Notes: a model not told the origin generated them from the letters alone. A stretch of 64,000 nucleotides of DNA from Odobenus rosmarus divergens (GCF_000321225.1 NW_004450323.1:4410342-4474341), one strand, 5' to 3'; counted from the first letter of the stretch, positions 10,931 through 23,898 are shown. Translations and numbers: made by a program.

Positions 10931-11997
10931 CGCTCTACTAGACGTGAATGAAAATTTATCCTATTGGTATTCAAATGAAAAAATACTACATTCCAAGGCA
11001 GACAATTCTATAGGACTTGGGATTTATTTTCTTTTATTTGTTGGTGTCTTTAATCAAGTAGAATTGTTGTTAAGGATTATCTTATTTAACCTTTTGAATT
11101 TAAGGACTTATATCTAAAAATCAGTATTTCATACTAAAAATTTAACATAATGAACTTGACTTGGTTATTTGCCATAGAGGTGGGTTCTTTTAATATTAGA
11201 TGCTCAATATAAATAGAAAACTTTCATATTGAAATCCTTTATCAGCCCATTGCCAACTGGAGGTTAACAAATTAACATTTCACTAACAGGAATGATGGAT
11301 TTCCATTCTGGTTTAGTGAGCATTTCACTATTAGAAACATGCTTTGAAGTGATAGCTCTATATGCTGTAAGTGTGAGTTAATGGGGAAGGAAAGTGTCAG
11401 ATGAGAAGAATAAGTCTACTCATTTGTTTTTTGGCTTGTTCTGAAAAGGATTGCAATGAAGAAGTATTTCATATCATTGGTTTATGGGACTGATAAGAGC
11501 TCATTAGTTGAGGAGCAAAGAAGCTGTATATTTATACAAACAAATAATGCAACAGGGGATGTTTCTATAATTCTTTCTTTTAGGAAATTAATAATAGTTA
11601 AAGAAGATAGTAATGTTGAGAGAGGGTGTGGACATAAAAACCTCACTTGTATCAAACATCAGTAAGCCATATTTTTATATGGAATTCAGTTTAATTGGAA
11701 GAGCCGAGCAATTTGATGATGCTGGAAATGTTTTGGTTTAAGTTTATAAACCTAAAAAAATGCATAACCAGTGTTAACTTAATAATGTTGGATTTTAATA
11801 GCCTTAAAGTCAAGTATTAAGAAAGATGTAAATTCTCAGACCATAAAATAGAGTGTTATACCCATTAAGATTCAGCATCAAGTGCCACTTTAGCAGATGT
11901 TCAAAATGTATTATCATTTCTATGTGGTCTAATCTCATTTTTTGAATCTGATAATTATATGTATATACATGTATATACAGTGTTAGAATCATAATTT
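10931..11997. other. gene-free AT-rich stretch, nothing recognised
   Basis: No coding, RNA or named repeat feature supported. Confidence 0.4.
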
Positions 11998-12110
11998 AAT
12001 ATATATTTAATATGGTGTTATTATATATGACAATATATAATATATATTGTAATACAACATATATACAGTATATATTATATAATATATATTATAATATATA
12101 ATATGCTTTT
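11998..12110. repeat. AT-rich low-complexity tract with inverted repeats
   Basis: Almost entirely TATA/ATAT steps (tatataatatatattgtaat, tacagtatatattatataat), forming many short dyads. Confidence 0.9.
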
Positions 12111-12726
12111 TTAGTTCTTGATATCTTATATTTTTTAAAAAGTCATATACATGGTACATATGTATATGCAACATTTCAGATGACTGCACTACAAGCTGGA
12201 GAATGTAGTGTCTTCAGAGCTTGCGCCTTGCTCATTGACCAGGTTGGACCAAGAGAGTGTGTTGGCCTCGTGGGCCATCCATGGGACTTGGGCTCGAAGG
12301 TGGGAGGTTGGCCCAGGTGAAGTAATTAGAGAATCCAGAAGTGCAGAGTGTGCAGGAGTCCAAGGGGGAGAAGTGAGTCAGAACTAGATCAACCAGACAC
12401 GTTGTCAGTTCTGAATTGAGGCTGGTTAAAGGGCAGTCAAGAGCAGGGTGAAGGAAGGTTCCCAGGGGAGTGAGAGAAGCTCCAGGCCTCTGTGAACAGT
12501 GAACAGGGTTGGTTTTCTGGACTGCCTGTTCCCAGGGTGATGTTGGCTAGAATTAAAGGTGTAGTTTCAGATGGTTCACCTTTTTTAGTTTCATGCTTAT
12601 TAACATAAATTTATATTTTATCTTGAATAAATTTTTATATGAGTTAAAATAACTACCATAACAAGATGCTTAACTTTCAAGCTATAAACAATAGCATTTC
12701 TAGTTTGGGAATGTGGGACAAAGACA
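12111..12726. other. unique sequence, nothing recognised
   Basis: The 12190-12540 part is GC-richer than its surroundings, but no frame, splice pair or repeat could be supported. Confidence 0.4.
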
Positions 12727-12938
12727 TTTTTTTTTTTTTTTTTTTGAGAGAGAGGGAGAGCATGTGCGCAAGTGGTGGGGAGAGGGGGCAGAGGGAGAGA
12801 GAGAATCTTAAGCAGGCTCCATGCCCAGTGGGGAGCCCAACAGAGCCCAACATGGGGCTTGATCTCACAACCCTGAGATCAAGACCTGAGCTGAAATCAA
12901 GAGTCAGACTCCCAACTGACTGAGCCACCCAGGCTCCC
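12727..12938 (-). mobile_element. CAN-SINE, antisense
   Basis: Long poly-T tail at the left and antisense head gactgagccacccagg at the right. Target duplications gggacaaag and ggaacaaag flank it. Confidence 0.92.
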
Positions 12939-12944
12939 TGGAAC

Positions 12945-13190
12945 AAAGTAACTATTAATGATCTATTTGTGAAGAACAGATCAGTGGTTGCTGAGGTTAG
13001 GAGTGGGGAGACAGTCTTACTGCAAAGGGATAGGCCCAGGAAGTTTTTGGGGTCATGGTTTTATTCCATATCCTGATGGTGGTGGTGTTTACACAAATCT
13101 GTATTTGTGTTAAAATTCATAGAACTGTATACCACAAAAAGTCCATTTTACTGCATGATAATTTAAAAAATACAAAATAGAGCACAAAAT
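12945..13190 (+). mobile_element. old L1 3' end (3' UTR)
   Basis: Typical L1M 3' sequence: cagtggttgctgaggttagg, ccatatcctgatggtggtgg, ttaaaattcatagaactgta, ending in an A-rich tail. Confidence 0.75.
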
Positions 13191-13433
13191 GCCTACAGGG
13201 AAATAAAAAGATCTTTTATTATATAAGAGACAAATGATGGAGAAAAGTACACCAAAATAGTCTCAGAAGGCCATGGGAAAGCAGAGGTCCTAAATGTGTA
13301 TGATTTGCATGTTTCTTAGCTCTTTAGGTTGGAGAAGTGCACCCTTCAAGATTGTTATATGGAAGCTGAAAATTATTTGATTTACTAAGATTTCTTTTAT
13401 CTCTCTCTTTTTAAATAGACCTTTCTCACTACT

Positions 13434-13504
13434 TCCTTCCTTCCCTTCCTCTTCCCTCCCTTCCTCCTTCCCTTCCTCCCTCCCTCCCTCCCTCCCTTCC
13501 AATC
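13434..13504. repeat. pyrimidine tract (TTCC/TCCC)n
   Basis: About 70 bases of TTCC and TCCC units on the + strand. Two antisense open frames here, rich in Gly, Arg and Glu, are artefacts of this tract. Confidence 0.92.
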
Positions 13505-15345
13505 TTTCTGGAGTTAAATTCTGACATGATGAAGTGGCATCCTAGATTACATGGAAGGGACATGAAATGAAGGGGGATGAGAAGCTGATCTGTCCAGTTC
13601 TGCTCCAATCCTGGACAGCTGAGCCAGAATAAAACCAAAACTAGAAGCCTGCTGCTCTCCAGAACACATTTGTGATATCTGACCTAACCTGTAGGCCTCC
13701 CTAGTTCTGACAACATTAAGTGTTGTTCTGGAGCTGAGCCTATGGTTTGTGTTAGAATGGAGCCAGGCTCCAGCAGCTGGGCACAGGCCAGAAGTAGCCA
13801 GAGGTGATCTTGATCTTTTAGTGTTCTTTGGGCTGGATATCCCAGGATGACACCTGTCCGAAGTTAGCTTTCTATCCCTTTGAAAGAATAACTTTGTGTC
13901 TCGGGTCTGAACTAAATTTGAACCAGTCTTCTACAGATTTTGAAGGACAATTAAGGCAAGGCTTAGAACACATGGCCTCTTCCCTCAATACTGTCACTTT
14001 AGCTTCTCAATTCCTTGGCAACCTGATTTCTGGTTTTCTGAATGGGTGTTCCTCTGGTCATTTGCCCAGGAAACAGCTCTGGATGAGGGACCAAAGGAGA
14101 AAGTTTTGTATCCCTTGGGAAGGGAAAGGTTAATGTTTCTTTCTAAGAGTACTGGCTGCGTGAATTTTTCGATGCAGGAGTTCCCAGGAGAGCGCGGTGT
14201 GCCGGGCTGTGGTGTGCGCATAGCTCCACACAGGTGGGAGGGGGCTGGGCGGTGCTGTGTACAACAGCCTCCTGAGTCTGCGAATTCCAGACTGAGTGAA
14301 TGAAAGATTAGTTTGAAGTTCTCAATTCATATTCTTTACATGAAACATTGGTAATCTCTTTTTCCTTCCATCGTTCCCTAAGTCGTTCTGGATTTTAAAA
14401 TGCTAGCTATGAGATAATGTTAACTGAAATTCTTGACATTTGCCAACCCTAACCATAATCCTTGCTTAAGATCATTTTGATATAAAGCATTTGTCTTTTA
14501 GCTAGTCTGAAAATATATTGTAGTGTGTTGCTGGTAATAGATTTCTTGGAGTCGAATCTCTGGGTATGAGGTTTGCGATTTGCATTCACCATCTGATTTA
14601 TATATCCCCCGGTCCCATAATAACTCAGATTTGCAAATTGGGGTACCAGTAGGACTGTGGGGCTATTGTACCTGACTTAACTGAATATTTAAATGTAAGG
14701 CTAGAGCTAAAGTTAAAGCAGATGGATTTGGAAGAGGAGCTTGTCCTGTTTTCAGGTCATGTGGAAAGCCAAGAAATTGCTGGAGCAGTTCTGGACAGGG
14801 ATTTCAGGAAAATAGGCTTGTAATATATTTCCACTTCTCTCAGCTTGCAGTCTGGCTGGAAATGTGGTAAGATCAGCCTCTTTCCCAAAGGTCTGGGTAT
14901 TTCTGCAGCTGTTTTCAGAAAGCCTGGAAAACGAAAAGCAAAGTAGTCCACAGAATCTCAAGTATCCATGCCCCCATCACCAAAGTTTTTGGATGATCTA
15001 AGTGGGGAGGAGTTGAAGCCACGTAAATGAAGGTGTGCGTGACAGAGTATGTGTGTGGAGGCTGCCTTTTCAGATACGACATCATGCCGATGGCACCCCC
15101 CCATACCCCCACCGCAGGGAGCACTGGCTCAACAGCAAGCACGCCAGAGAGGCCTTTACAGGAGCTCTGCATGTTATAGTTCCACTTTCTATTATTTTAG
15201 GTCCTTTTTGTTCCATTTGCTTGAGTCAGCTGAGCCATCTGTCTAGGTGAGTAAACGTCCCAAACTTCCCAGTTGGTCCAGTCAGCTCAGTCTTAATGTA
15301 TCATGTACTCTCACTACTGAGAAACTGTGTTTGCTAGCACTTTTA
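13505..15345. other. unique sequence, nothing recognised
   Basis: Repeat-poor. Several overlapping short frames in 13828-14303 and 14752-15250 lie on both strands with no domain, splice pair or codon bias that I can defend. Confidence 0.45.
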
Positions 15346-15460
15346 AAGCCTATTTAATGAATGCTTCCAGCATTACCATTCTGGGTCTCCAGGAAAAGAA
15401 ATGAGGGCTCAGAGAATTTATGCGATTGTGCAAACCACTGGATCATAAGAACTATAGGGC
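15346..15460 (-). repeat. possible MIR, antisense
   Basis: aaagcctatttaatgaatgc and a following gaaatgagggctcagagaat weakly resemble an antisense MIR core. Confidence 0.35.
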
Positions 15461-16039
15461 AGTAAATTTTATACTGTTAGCTGCCAGCTTTCAAGGGGTT
15501 GAAGCTCTCAACCACTTGAAATATATAATAAAATAACATATTATATTATATATAATGTGTGTAATGAAGTTTAAAACAATAGGAATGATCGGATTGCATT
15601 GGATTCTTAAATATTTTTGGTAAATGGAACTTACATGAAAGCCCAATACGTTAAGCCATAGGTTCTATTTTTAGCATAAATTTATAAGTGCAGTTTTCTA
15701 ATCACTACCTATTTTCTAGTTAACCAGTAACACCAACAGACTATTTATGATGAACACAAATATTTGAAATCTGGATTTATGTAGTCAGTCAGAGCCTCAA
15801 TATCTGGATATATTTTTAAGTTTTGTTGATTGCCCAACATTGAAAAAATTCTAAGAGATAAATTCTTGCCATTGGGCATAATTTTCTTAACAGTTAAGCT
15901 GACTCAGAATGATCTCCAATCCGATTGACCCAGAAGTTTGAAAGATGATTGATAGGAAGTTTCTGGTCCAATTTTAGTCACCATATAACTCTAACCTAAG
16001 AAGGCTCACTCTTCCCATTCTCTCTTAAACCCAATACAA
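15461..16039. other. gene-free stretch, nothing recognised
   Basis: AT-rich, with a short TATA-step run near 15515-15560. Confidence 0.4.
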
Positions 16040-16805
16040 TGCAAGCTATTGAAATGGCACTTGTCAAGGTTCCTAGACCTCCATGTCTGTCCGAAAGTTC
16101 TCAGAGCCCACCTCAGGGGACCCATCAGCTGCATTCGCTCCCCCAGATCACTCTCTCCTTCTCTTAGCTTCCAGGTCTTTTCTCTCCTGGCTTTCTTCCC
16201 ACCTCACCGGCCATTGTTAGTTTTCTTCCTGCTCCCTCCTCATCATCCTGACTAGTTTGGAGTCCCCAGTCAGCCTTTCCCAACTGTGGTTTCTCATCTG
16301 AACCACACAACACACATAACAATTTGAAGGACTATTTTCTCAGTGTTCCCAAGATAAATAACTAGCATCCTTCTAGATGCATAGGAGGGAAGTTTATTTG
16401 TTACGTACAATGAGTGTCTTAGGGAATTGCCTTAAGTTTCTCACAGACCCTCCGTTGGGAATGGTTGCCAGACTCAGTCCACAGATGTTAGGGATCCGAT
16501 CCACTTTCATGGCTTTAAATTACATCTGTATGTTGACAACTCTCTGATTGATATCTCCAGCCCAGAACTCTACTGGGTAGAGCACAAGGTAGATTCTTCA
16601 ATCCAACATCTATTCAACATCTTGTCTTAAATTTCTCACTGACATCCAAACTTAGCATGTTTAAATACAAAAGCTGATCCTTCTCCCCAAAGCTGGTCCA
16701 CCATAGTTGTCATCCGTCAGGCTCTACATTTTAGAGTCATCTCTGACCTTGTCTCTTTCTATCACACCTTACATCCAGTCTTCTGCAAATTTTATTATAT
16801 CTCCC
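16040..16805 (+). repeat. L2 internal fragment
   Basis: Matches the L2 ORF 3' region in order: tgtcaaggttcctagacctcc, agatcactctctccttctct, tggctttcttcccacctcac, then catggctttaaattacatct, gatatctccagcccagaact and tcacaccttacatccagtct. About 16297-16460 does not read as L2 and may be an insertion or highly diverged. Confidence 0.7.
16124..16296 (+). repeat. local direct repeat, copy 1 (within L2)
   Basis: 173 bp from atcagctgcattcgctcccc to ctgtggtttctca. By eye it is about 93% identical to 17494-17667; the similarity stops at both edges. Confidence 0.9.
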
Positions 16806-17493
16806 TTCTCCACTCTGTGTTGTTGGGGGAGAGGAGCTTCTCCTTGGGCATCCTTCTGTCTGGGTTGAGCCAAGAGGAGCAACTAGTAGATGATGGAGGG
16901 AAGTGGGAGGGAGAAGCCAACATTTTCCTCCTCCCTCTCTGCTTCTGTGAGTTCCATGGGCAGCGGCAGCTGAGTCCATTGCCATGGCGGCAGCCCCTAT
17001 CATGTGAGTTCAGCCTGGTGTTTTGCAGGAGCCAGCTCATACCAGCTCATGAGGGACAATGCTGTTCATTTTTTCCCAACTTAATGTTTACCGATACCGT
17101 GTTGATGACTTAAAATAAGCCACGATGGGAGTATTTCCACCTCAGAAATTGCCAACATTACACGTGGGGGCTTTCCCCCATTAGCCATTGTTAAACATTT
17201 ACTAGGGCACTCCTGTTAGCCCAGCTGCTGGGTTCTGGTAAGCTCTAACTTCTCCTTTTCTCTCTCAGGTCTTGGAGCTGTTGCTCATCTCTGGATTCTA
17301 CTCCTATGTAAGGAACTGTGGAGGACTCAGTTCCTTGATCACTTTTGTGAGGAATTCCCTGGGCTAAATTTCTTCCTTTGTAGAAGCAGGAAACGATGTC
17401 TGTTTTCCTGTAAAGTGACTGATAGAATCCATGCGCTAGGGCAGCAATGCTATATTTGAGTGAACTCAGGGAGGATCTTTAGTAGCACAAAAG
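16806..17493. other. unique sequence, nothing recognised
   Basis: Overlapping short frames on both strands (16737-17113) show no recognisable domain. A CT-rich run precedes tctctctcag at about 17270, but no convincing exon follows. Confidence 0.4.
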
Positions 17494-17667
17494 ATCAGCT
17501 GCATTCGCTCCCCCAGATTACTCTCTCCTTCTCTTAGCTTCCAGGTCTTCTCCTCTCTGCTGGCTTTCTTCCCACCTCACTGGCCGTTTAGTTTTCTTCC
17601 TGTTCCCTCCTCATCATTCTGACTAGTTTGGAGTCCCCAGTCAGCCTTTCCCAGCTGTGGTTTCTCA
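17494..17667 (+). repeat. local direct repeat, copy 2 (L2-derived)
   Basis: Second copy of the 16124-16296 segment, 1370 bp downstream in the same orientation, with six or seven substitutions and a few small indels. It lacks the L2 sequence that follows copy 1. Confidence 0.9.
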
Positions 17668-17994
17668 CAAAAATTTGTCTTATCTGAGATATTTGTACTG
17701 TTGCCTTGCTTGGAAATAGGAAGAACTATAACATCCATACACTTATTTGGTTGAATTGTAAGATTTTAGCCTTCTTATTCATCATATATGTTGTGTGCCC
17801 ATTTTTGGATACTGTGAGCTGTGATATCTGGCCAATGGTACCAATATTTCTAAGGCAAGGTGGCCTGGTCATCTAACACACTCACTGCAGGGTCAATAGC
17901 CCAGAATTTAATAGGTTCACTCAGCGTGTTTCCCCTCACATGTGTTGGTATGATTTGCCCTGAATGATAGTTTAAAATTCATTTTCATTATTTG

Positions 17995-18202
17995 TTTTTT
18001 TTTAAAGATTTTATTTATTTATTTTGACAGAGAGAGAGAGGGAGAGACAGTGAGAGAGGGAACACAAGCAGGGCGAGTGGGAGAGGGAGCAGCAGGCCTC
18101 CTGCTGAGCAGGGAGCCTGACGCGGGGCTCGATCCCAGGACCCTGGGATCATGACCTGAGCCGAAGGCAGACACTTAACAACTGAGCCACCCAGGTGCCC
18201 CC
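17995..18202 (-). mobile_element. CAN-SINE, antisense
   Basis: Full-length antisense copy. Exact target duplication attttcattatttg at 17981-17994 and from 18203. Confidence 0.95.
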
Positions 18203-21039
18203 ATTTTCATTATTTGAATGCTATGGCTCCAGACTGATTAAGTATCCTTGAAACTATATTGTACCCTCATCTATGGTACTGCATCTAGGGCCTGTTCCAA
18301 AATTGCTCCAGGCCATGGAGTTGGACTATAATTCCACGTTTTATTTCAATGCCCACCTTACAAAGTCCCTAAGGAGTATTCTAGAGAGCCCATCTTTCTG
18401 TATTGGTCAACATACTTTATTCTGAATGGAGCAAGGAGGGGATATAATGAGAAAAGGCCATTGATTTTAGTACTGTTCCATTCTCTTAATATTCTCCTCA
18501 AGTCTGACGTAAATTGTGTTAGGCCCAACCCAGTTTTTCCTATCCAGGGTGCCTCCTCTCCCCACTAGATTCGATGTGCAGGTTTACCTGGCTTCATGTC
18601 CCTCACTGCTGTTGTCTGCCTCTGCCCTTTAGCCCTCATCTGAACATCTGAATGTTTGCTTTGTTCTCACATGCAATCCCCGTACTTTATTTTTTATAAC
18701 TGGCTTTCTATCTTAATTCCTCCATCTTGGTTCCACTTTACCTGCTTATTCATCTGTTCCTTCCTTGTTCTTAATTTTCCATTTCCCAGAGCCTAAAGAT
18801 CTGTCCCAAATTCCCACGTGAAGCTTGGGCTCTATCATCTGTTGAGAGACTTACTTGAAGCTTATGGTCACATCCTGCACTTTCTCTGGAGTGTCTGCCT
18901 CCCATCTCTCTGATGTGTTGTGCCCACCTGTTGAGACGGTGCTACCTCATTTTGTTTGCCTTTGCCCTTGCCATCTGGACCATTGTAGACTGGATGTGGT
19001 GCTTTGCCTGCCAGACTGAACCTCCACTTATTCATGGGGCAATATCAATTCTCGTAGTGGCTGCGGCCAGGCTAATTCTGTGTTCTGATCCCTCTCCTCA
19101 CTCCCACCCTGAACCTGCTCAGACCTGTACAAAGTAAGAGGAAATTACCCACCCAGTTAAGTCCCCTGATAAACCAAACTCCATCGCCTACCACTAGCCT
19201 TTTCAATCATTAGGAGCAGCCATATGGGAAGAAAGTCATTGCAAGCCTATGGTGATGGCTTTGTCAAGTTAGTACCTCCGGGTCCAGCCCTTGAGGGGAG
19301 GATTATGTCCAGATTTCAGCTTTCTAGTACTAAGTTGGGAACATCTGTCTAATACTATTAGCACAGGTCTCATATGAAGTCTTTCCACGTCCCAGGAAAA
19401 TGGACAGAAAGCAGGTTTAAAGGCTCTTAGGCAACAGATGGGGAAATTAAGATCTGGATGAATCAGAGGCAGCCCCTGATGCCACATAGGGATTTGTTGA
19501 ACAGATTCCAGGCTTTAGTTTTGGGGACTGCCAATCCACTAAACCAGGGGTTCCCAACATTTCAATGAAGAAAGGATGATTTTCAGTTCTCTGAAGACTT
19601 AAAGTAATTTAATATAAGAGCTGGCCTGGAACTGAACTTGGAGGTCACCTGATTATTTATGTAAACCCTCAATTTTGAAGTGCTGCTGAAGTTCATGAGA
19701 GAAAAGAAGGTGTGCTCCATTTCCCTATGGTGTTTCCTCACCCCATATCATGTGATTGGGAGAAATGGATGGGGCATGGTCTATCAGGAAATGCCTCAAG
19801 ATCTACCTTAACCTACTGTGCAACCAGGTTTATTAAATGGACACAAGTCAATGGGAATTGAGGCAAGGAACAGTTTCCTGCCCCTCCCCCCACACCCCTG
19901 TTGCCTTCAGTAATGTGCTCTTCCACTTCATTTTTCCATCTCCTGTTTTTTCTGGGTCTTTTCCAGGATCAGTGGTGGAGGTGGACAACTAGAAGGAAAG
20001 GGACAAAAGTCCTTTTGTGTATCTGGATGCTGCTTATCCAGCTCTTTCTTGGTCCTTGCTGTTCTGCCTGTGTGACATGTTTACATACATCATCTCTCTG
20101 TGGGCCACTCTCCTGGGTTCCTTGGAGGCCTTTCATCAGGGACGACTCTGCTTCATTGTTCTTTGACTTCCTCCGGTGCTCCTGCTCCTGGAGGTTTACC
20201 CCATACAATCTATTACTGAGTCAGCCCTTTTAGACGGAGGTCCCTTCCATATGTCTCAAGCCTGGGCATGCTTTGCAATGCCCACTTGGATCCTAGGAAA
20301 CTCAAACATCTTCATGTTGAGAGTGTAGCCTGCCGCCCTCTCTCTGCACTCTGCTTTTTGAGTTTCGCTCCAGTCGAACTCTTCAGTGGGATGCAGGCCC
20401 AGGCTCTGTGTCCACAGACACCCATATTCCAGGGAATGGCCATCAGTTTCTCCCCTGAACTGTCTCTGGATGCAGTTCAGTGAACATTGTCAGTGGGGTA
20501 TGCAGTCACTCCCAGCCTCAGTGAGCAGTTTTCTGGGAGCCCTCTAAACTACCCTTATCCCCTCCTGTACTAAATGGGCATGTAGGGTGTGTGTGTGTGT
20601 AGGAATGACAGGAAAACCACAGAGAGGAGTGAAATATTAGAGACCCTTCTTACTGGGTCTCTCCAACTCCCTCATATGGTTACTAAGGTTTAATGGTGAT
20701 AGTCTAGGGGCTCCTTAGACTTCCCCTTGGCAAGCCTTGGAAGGGAATCCATTACACGTTCTTTTATAATTATCTGGGGAATCCTGCTCTACTGTTCAGT
20801 TGAACCTGTGATGCTTAGTGGATTCAACAACCATCTTGAGCTTTGCCCTGAGGGGCTTTCTCAGGTCACTCATTAGGTATCTCTCAAGTATCTACGGTGT
20901 TCCCAGAACTCTGGGAATAAGTGGAGGAGGGAGATGGGAACAGAGGAGAAGCAGAAGACATTCATAATTGACATCTGTGATAGCAAATAGATACTGTTAC
21001 AAGCCACTTTATCCATGAACTAAATGGTTAGTCACAGAT
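18203..21039. other. long gene-free stretch, nothing firmly recognised
   Basis: Short frames at 18913-19137, 19269-19487, 19901-20233 and 20268-20483 have no recognisable domain. A hAT-like end (accaggggttcccaac, about 19543) was not confirmed as an element. Confidence 0.4.
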
Positions 21040-21180
21040 GTGAAATGCTGTGTGGTCTTGTGTAAGTCTCTCGGTTTTCCCATCTCTAAAACCAGAATAT
21101 CAGTTCAGATTTACTTGTCAGGGCTTTTCTGAGGATTAAAGTATCCTAAGTCATGTAATTAAAGTGATCATAAAGTATTT
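21040..21180 (+). repeat. MIR, 3' part
   Basis: ctgtgtggtcttgtgtaagtc, cccatctctaaaaccagaat and gaggattaaagtatcctaag follow sense MIR order. Confidence 0.6.
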
Positions 21181-22269
21181 TCCAAATTTGGAGAGTTGTG
21201 GAAATGAGAAAAAATGCTTACCAAGAGACTGAGTCTGGAGCTATACTTGGGCTATCAGCCTCTCCTTGGGTAGTGGCCATTTCCTGGCAGGAACTGGCTT
21301 AGGAGGGGCTTTGACAGACATTGCACAGAGCTAGTTTAAGAAGGCCTGACTGACACACAGTTATTATTTTATCTTTGTAAAGCTGCAGTGTGAGGCCTGA
21401 GACAGCGGGAGGAGGCCGTGAAGTATTCACTTGACAGCCTGCCATTGTCAACTCTTATGGGAGAGAGACGTCAGTGCCTAGAAGGATAGCCTTGGGTTGT
21501 AAGTGGTTCATTTTTTTTTTTTTTTTAGTTTAGCTGCAATAACTCCTGCTGGTGATTTAACACTGTGATTTTGGAACTCTCCACATGTGCTTGAGTGAGT
21601 GAGTGTGTGTGCATGCACATGTATTCATGTGAACAATTCCTACTTACTCACTCTGTGATTACCAGTGGGCCACATTCTTCACTGGTTTCTGAGGCTTGGT
21701 ATAAAACACATTTTACGAGGATGACCTGGTTTTTTGGACAAGGAAGCCAACACTGTAAGTCTTATAATAGTTTAGTTTATGTTTCACTGTTGTGGCTGTT
21801 GGCTGGTAGCAAGGCCAGTGGGGGTCTGATATGCGCCTGAATCCCAGTTCCTAAGGTCAACTAACGTTGTGGAAATCAAGTTTTCTGATGCTATAATAAA
21901 GAAGTGTTTTGTGCAATTCTTATAAAAGGAAAAAATTGGGAAATCCTTGTTGAACCTTGATTTTTTTACTGCAAATTATGAAAGATCCCAGGTTCCCAGC
22001 ATTAGAGATATTTGTCCCAGCTAAGCAGCCCAGCTAGGAGGAGGTCATTTTTATCAGTTGACATGAACAGTCTGCAGCACAGTGGTGACCTGCATGGCCT
22101 TCCTTTACCTTTAATGATTGGATGCCAGTGGGATGGATAGAGGTTTTCAAAAGATACTTTATTGCCTTTTCTTTTTTTATAAATCTAGAAGCATAGGGCC
22201 CCATTTTTAAATGACCCTTTTGATGAAAACATTATCTTACACATTCTAGGACCAGAGGGAAATTAGTCA
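21181..22269. other. gene-free stretch, nothing recognised
   Basis: Contains a T-run near 21510-21527 and a short GT-rich patch near 21590-21612. No supported gene. Confidence 0.4.
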
Positions 22270-22385
22270 CTAGAATGTGATTTAAATGAATGCAGGGATT
22301 TTGTATATTTTATTCACCAATGGATCCCCAGGCCCTGGACCTGAGCCTGGTATATAGAAGGTGCTCAATAAATGTTTAATGAATG
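22270..22385 (+). repeat. L2 3' end
   Basis: Well-preserved L2 terminus: gcagggattttgtatatttt, gatccccaggccctggacc, and gtgctcaataaatgtttaat ending in gaatgaacc. Confidence 0.78.
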
Positions 22386-23428
22386 AACCAATCAAAACAG
22401 GCATATGGCCCACGATTGGGAGTGACTTCTGGGTCTTGGTTAGTCCTTACCCTTTGGGGTTCCCTGCGTGGGTGTCATAAGTACAAACATCTTAGGCCAC
22501 AAGAAATAGGGCATTTGTTTCCACCACGGTGATTTTCTGTGAAAACGCTACCCAAAGTTTCTCTCCCCCTTTCTGTAAATATTCCTTTAATGAATGCATG
22601 TCATGGGTGGGGGATTTTTCCTCTTTTGGGGCAGACATTCATTTCTTTCCTTGCTTCATATATTATTTCATACAGATGTCCCTGAGATGTTTAACTTAAC
22701 CTAACTACCGGGTTTTTCCTTTTTTTGGTATCTGAGTCACATTCAATCCCGTGCCAGAGAATAATGCAGTTCAGCTTTCTGATGGCCATGTACAGTGTCT
22801 GAAAGGTGGTTTACCTTACTCTTTTTCAAGTTGAGGACCACCTCAGTATAAAAGATCAGATAAAAAGCCCATTCCCCACCTCCTTCTGCTTTGCTGGCAT
22901 ACACAGAAACAATGCTGCAAAATCACAGGGACAAGAACTACACTCCAGAGTTAAGGCAAGATGAAGCATTTGATGAGACATCAATGAACAAAATTTTAGA
23001 ATCAATAATAATCTTAGCTTAGTTATGTAATTTATGCCCCTGGGTTTCCACCTGAGGAAGCCAAAGCCCAAGGGACACAGAGCAGGGATGTTATAGGAAC
23101 CAGGGTAGAGACGGAAGCCCTGAGTGGTGCTAAGTTTATTCCGCAATACTGTTACAAGCCGCAGGGACACAATGTCTCTTACGTTTTTTTAATAACTATA
23201 TGTCAAATGATTGATTAAAACCAGAAACAAGAGTACAGATGCTAACAGTTTTTATATTTGTACTACCCAGCCCCCAGGCCACCTGGAAGAGCCTCGTGGG
23301 CCTCAGTGAGTCTTGGAAAGCTGGGGATTAGGAGTTGGAGGCAGTCTGGTAGGGTTGGGAAGGGACCGAACTGGGGCGGCGTCAGGAAGCTTGGGTTTGG
23401 ATTCTGATTTTGTTGCAGGAAAGAAACC
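22386..23428. other. gene-free stretch, nothing recognised
   Basis: A 104-codon antisense frame (22856-23170) has no recognisable domain or splice context. Confidence 0.4.
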
Positions 23429-23635
23429 AACATTTATTGGGCCACTGCTATGTTATCCACTTTTTATCTCGTTTAATCCTAATTACCGCCTTTGCTAGGT
23501 GGGCATATTTATTCTTATCTTAAGAAGGAGGAAACTGAGGCTTAGAAAGTTTAGGAAGCCTACCTAAATTGAAGTCATACAGCCAAGGATTGGCAGAGAC
23601 ACATCTGAACCCTGATCTGCATCGTACTACCTGAA
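23429..23635 (-). repeat. MIR, antisense
   Basis: Antisense MIR: catttattgggccactgcta, tcgtttaatcctaattaccg, gaggaaactgaggcttagaa, gaagtcatacagccaaggat. Confidence 0.75.
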
Positions 23636-23824
23636 AGTTACCGCTCAGTTCCTCCTTCCGGGTCTCACTGTGAAGAGGAGGTATTTGTGATAGGGAAAAA
23701 TCTGTGTTCTAAGGTGGCCCACCGAGCCAGCAAGGGAGTCCCAGTACCTGCCCTGGGGCTCTTCCGGGTTCTTCCTGCTCCGCTTCCCGCGCACCAAAGT
23801 GCCAAGTATGCGGAAGTAGAAGTG

Positions 23825-23830
23825 TATAAA
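23825..23830 (+). promoter_or_regulatory. TATA box of the LTR
   Basis: TATAAA with downstream R/U5-like sequence and a poly(A) signal 69 bp later, the order expected in an LTR. Present activity is unknown. Confidence 0.45.
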
Positions 23831-23898
23831 TTACCCCCTCTGTCTGTGCTCGGGGCTCAGACCTTTGGAGATCGCTCTCTTCTGAGCTTGCGGCGTTA

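Noticed and set aside
13290..13638. Antisense frames rich in Gly, Arg and Glu
   Set aside because: Products of the TTCC/TCCC tract at 13434-13504.
17260..17330. Candidate exon after a CT-rich run and tctctctcag
   Set aside because: No donor paired with an open frame of defensible length follows.
18913..19137. 74-codon sense frame with a hydrophobic N-terminus
   Set aside because: No orthologue recognised, no splice or promoter context; hydrophobic stretches are common by chance in CT-rich DNA.
19543..19640. hAT-like end (accaggggttcccaac)
   Set aside because: No matching second end or recognisable interior found.
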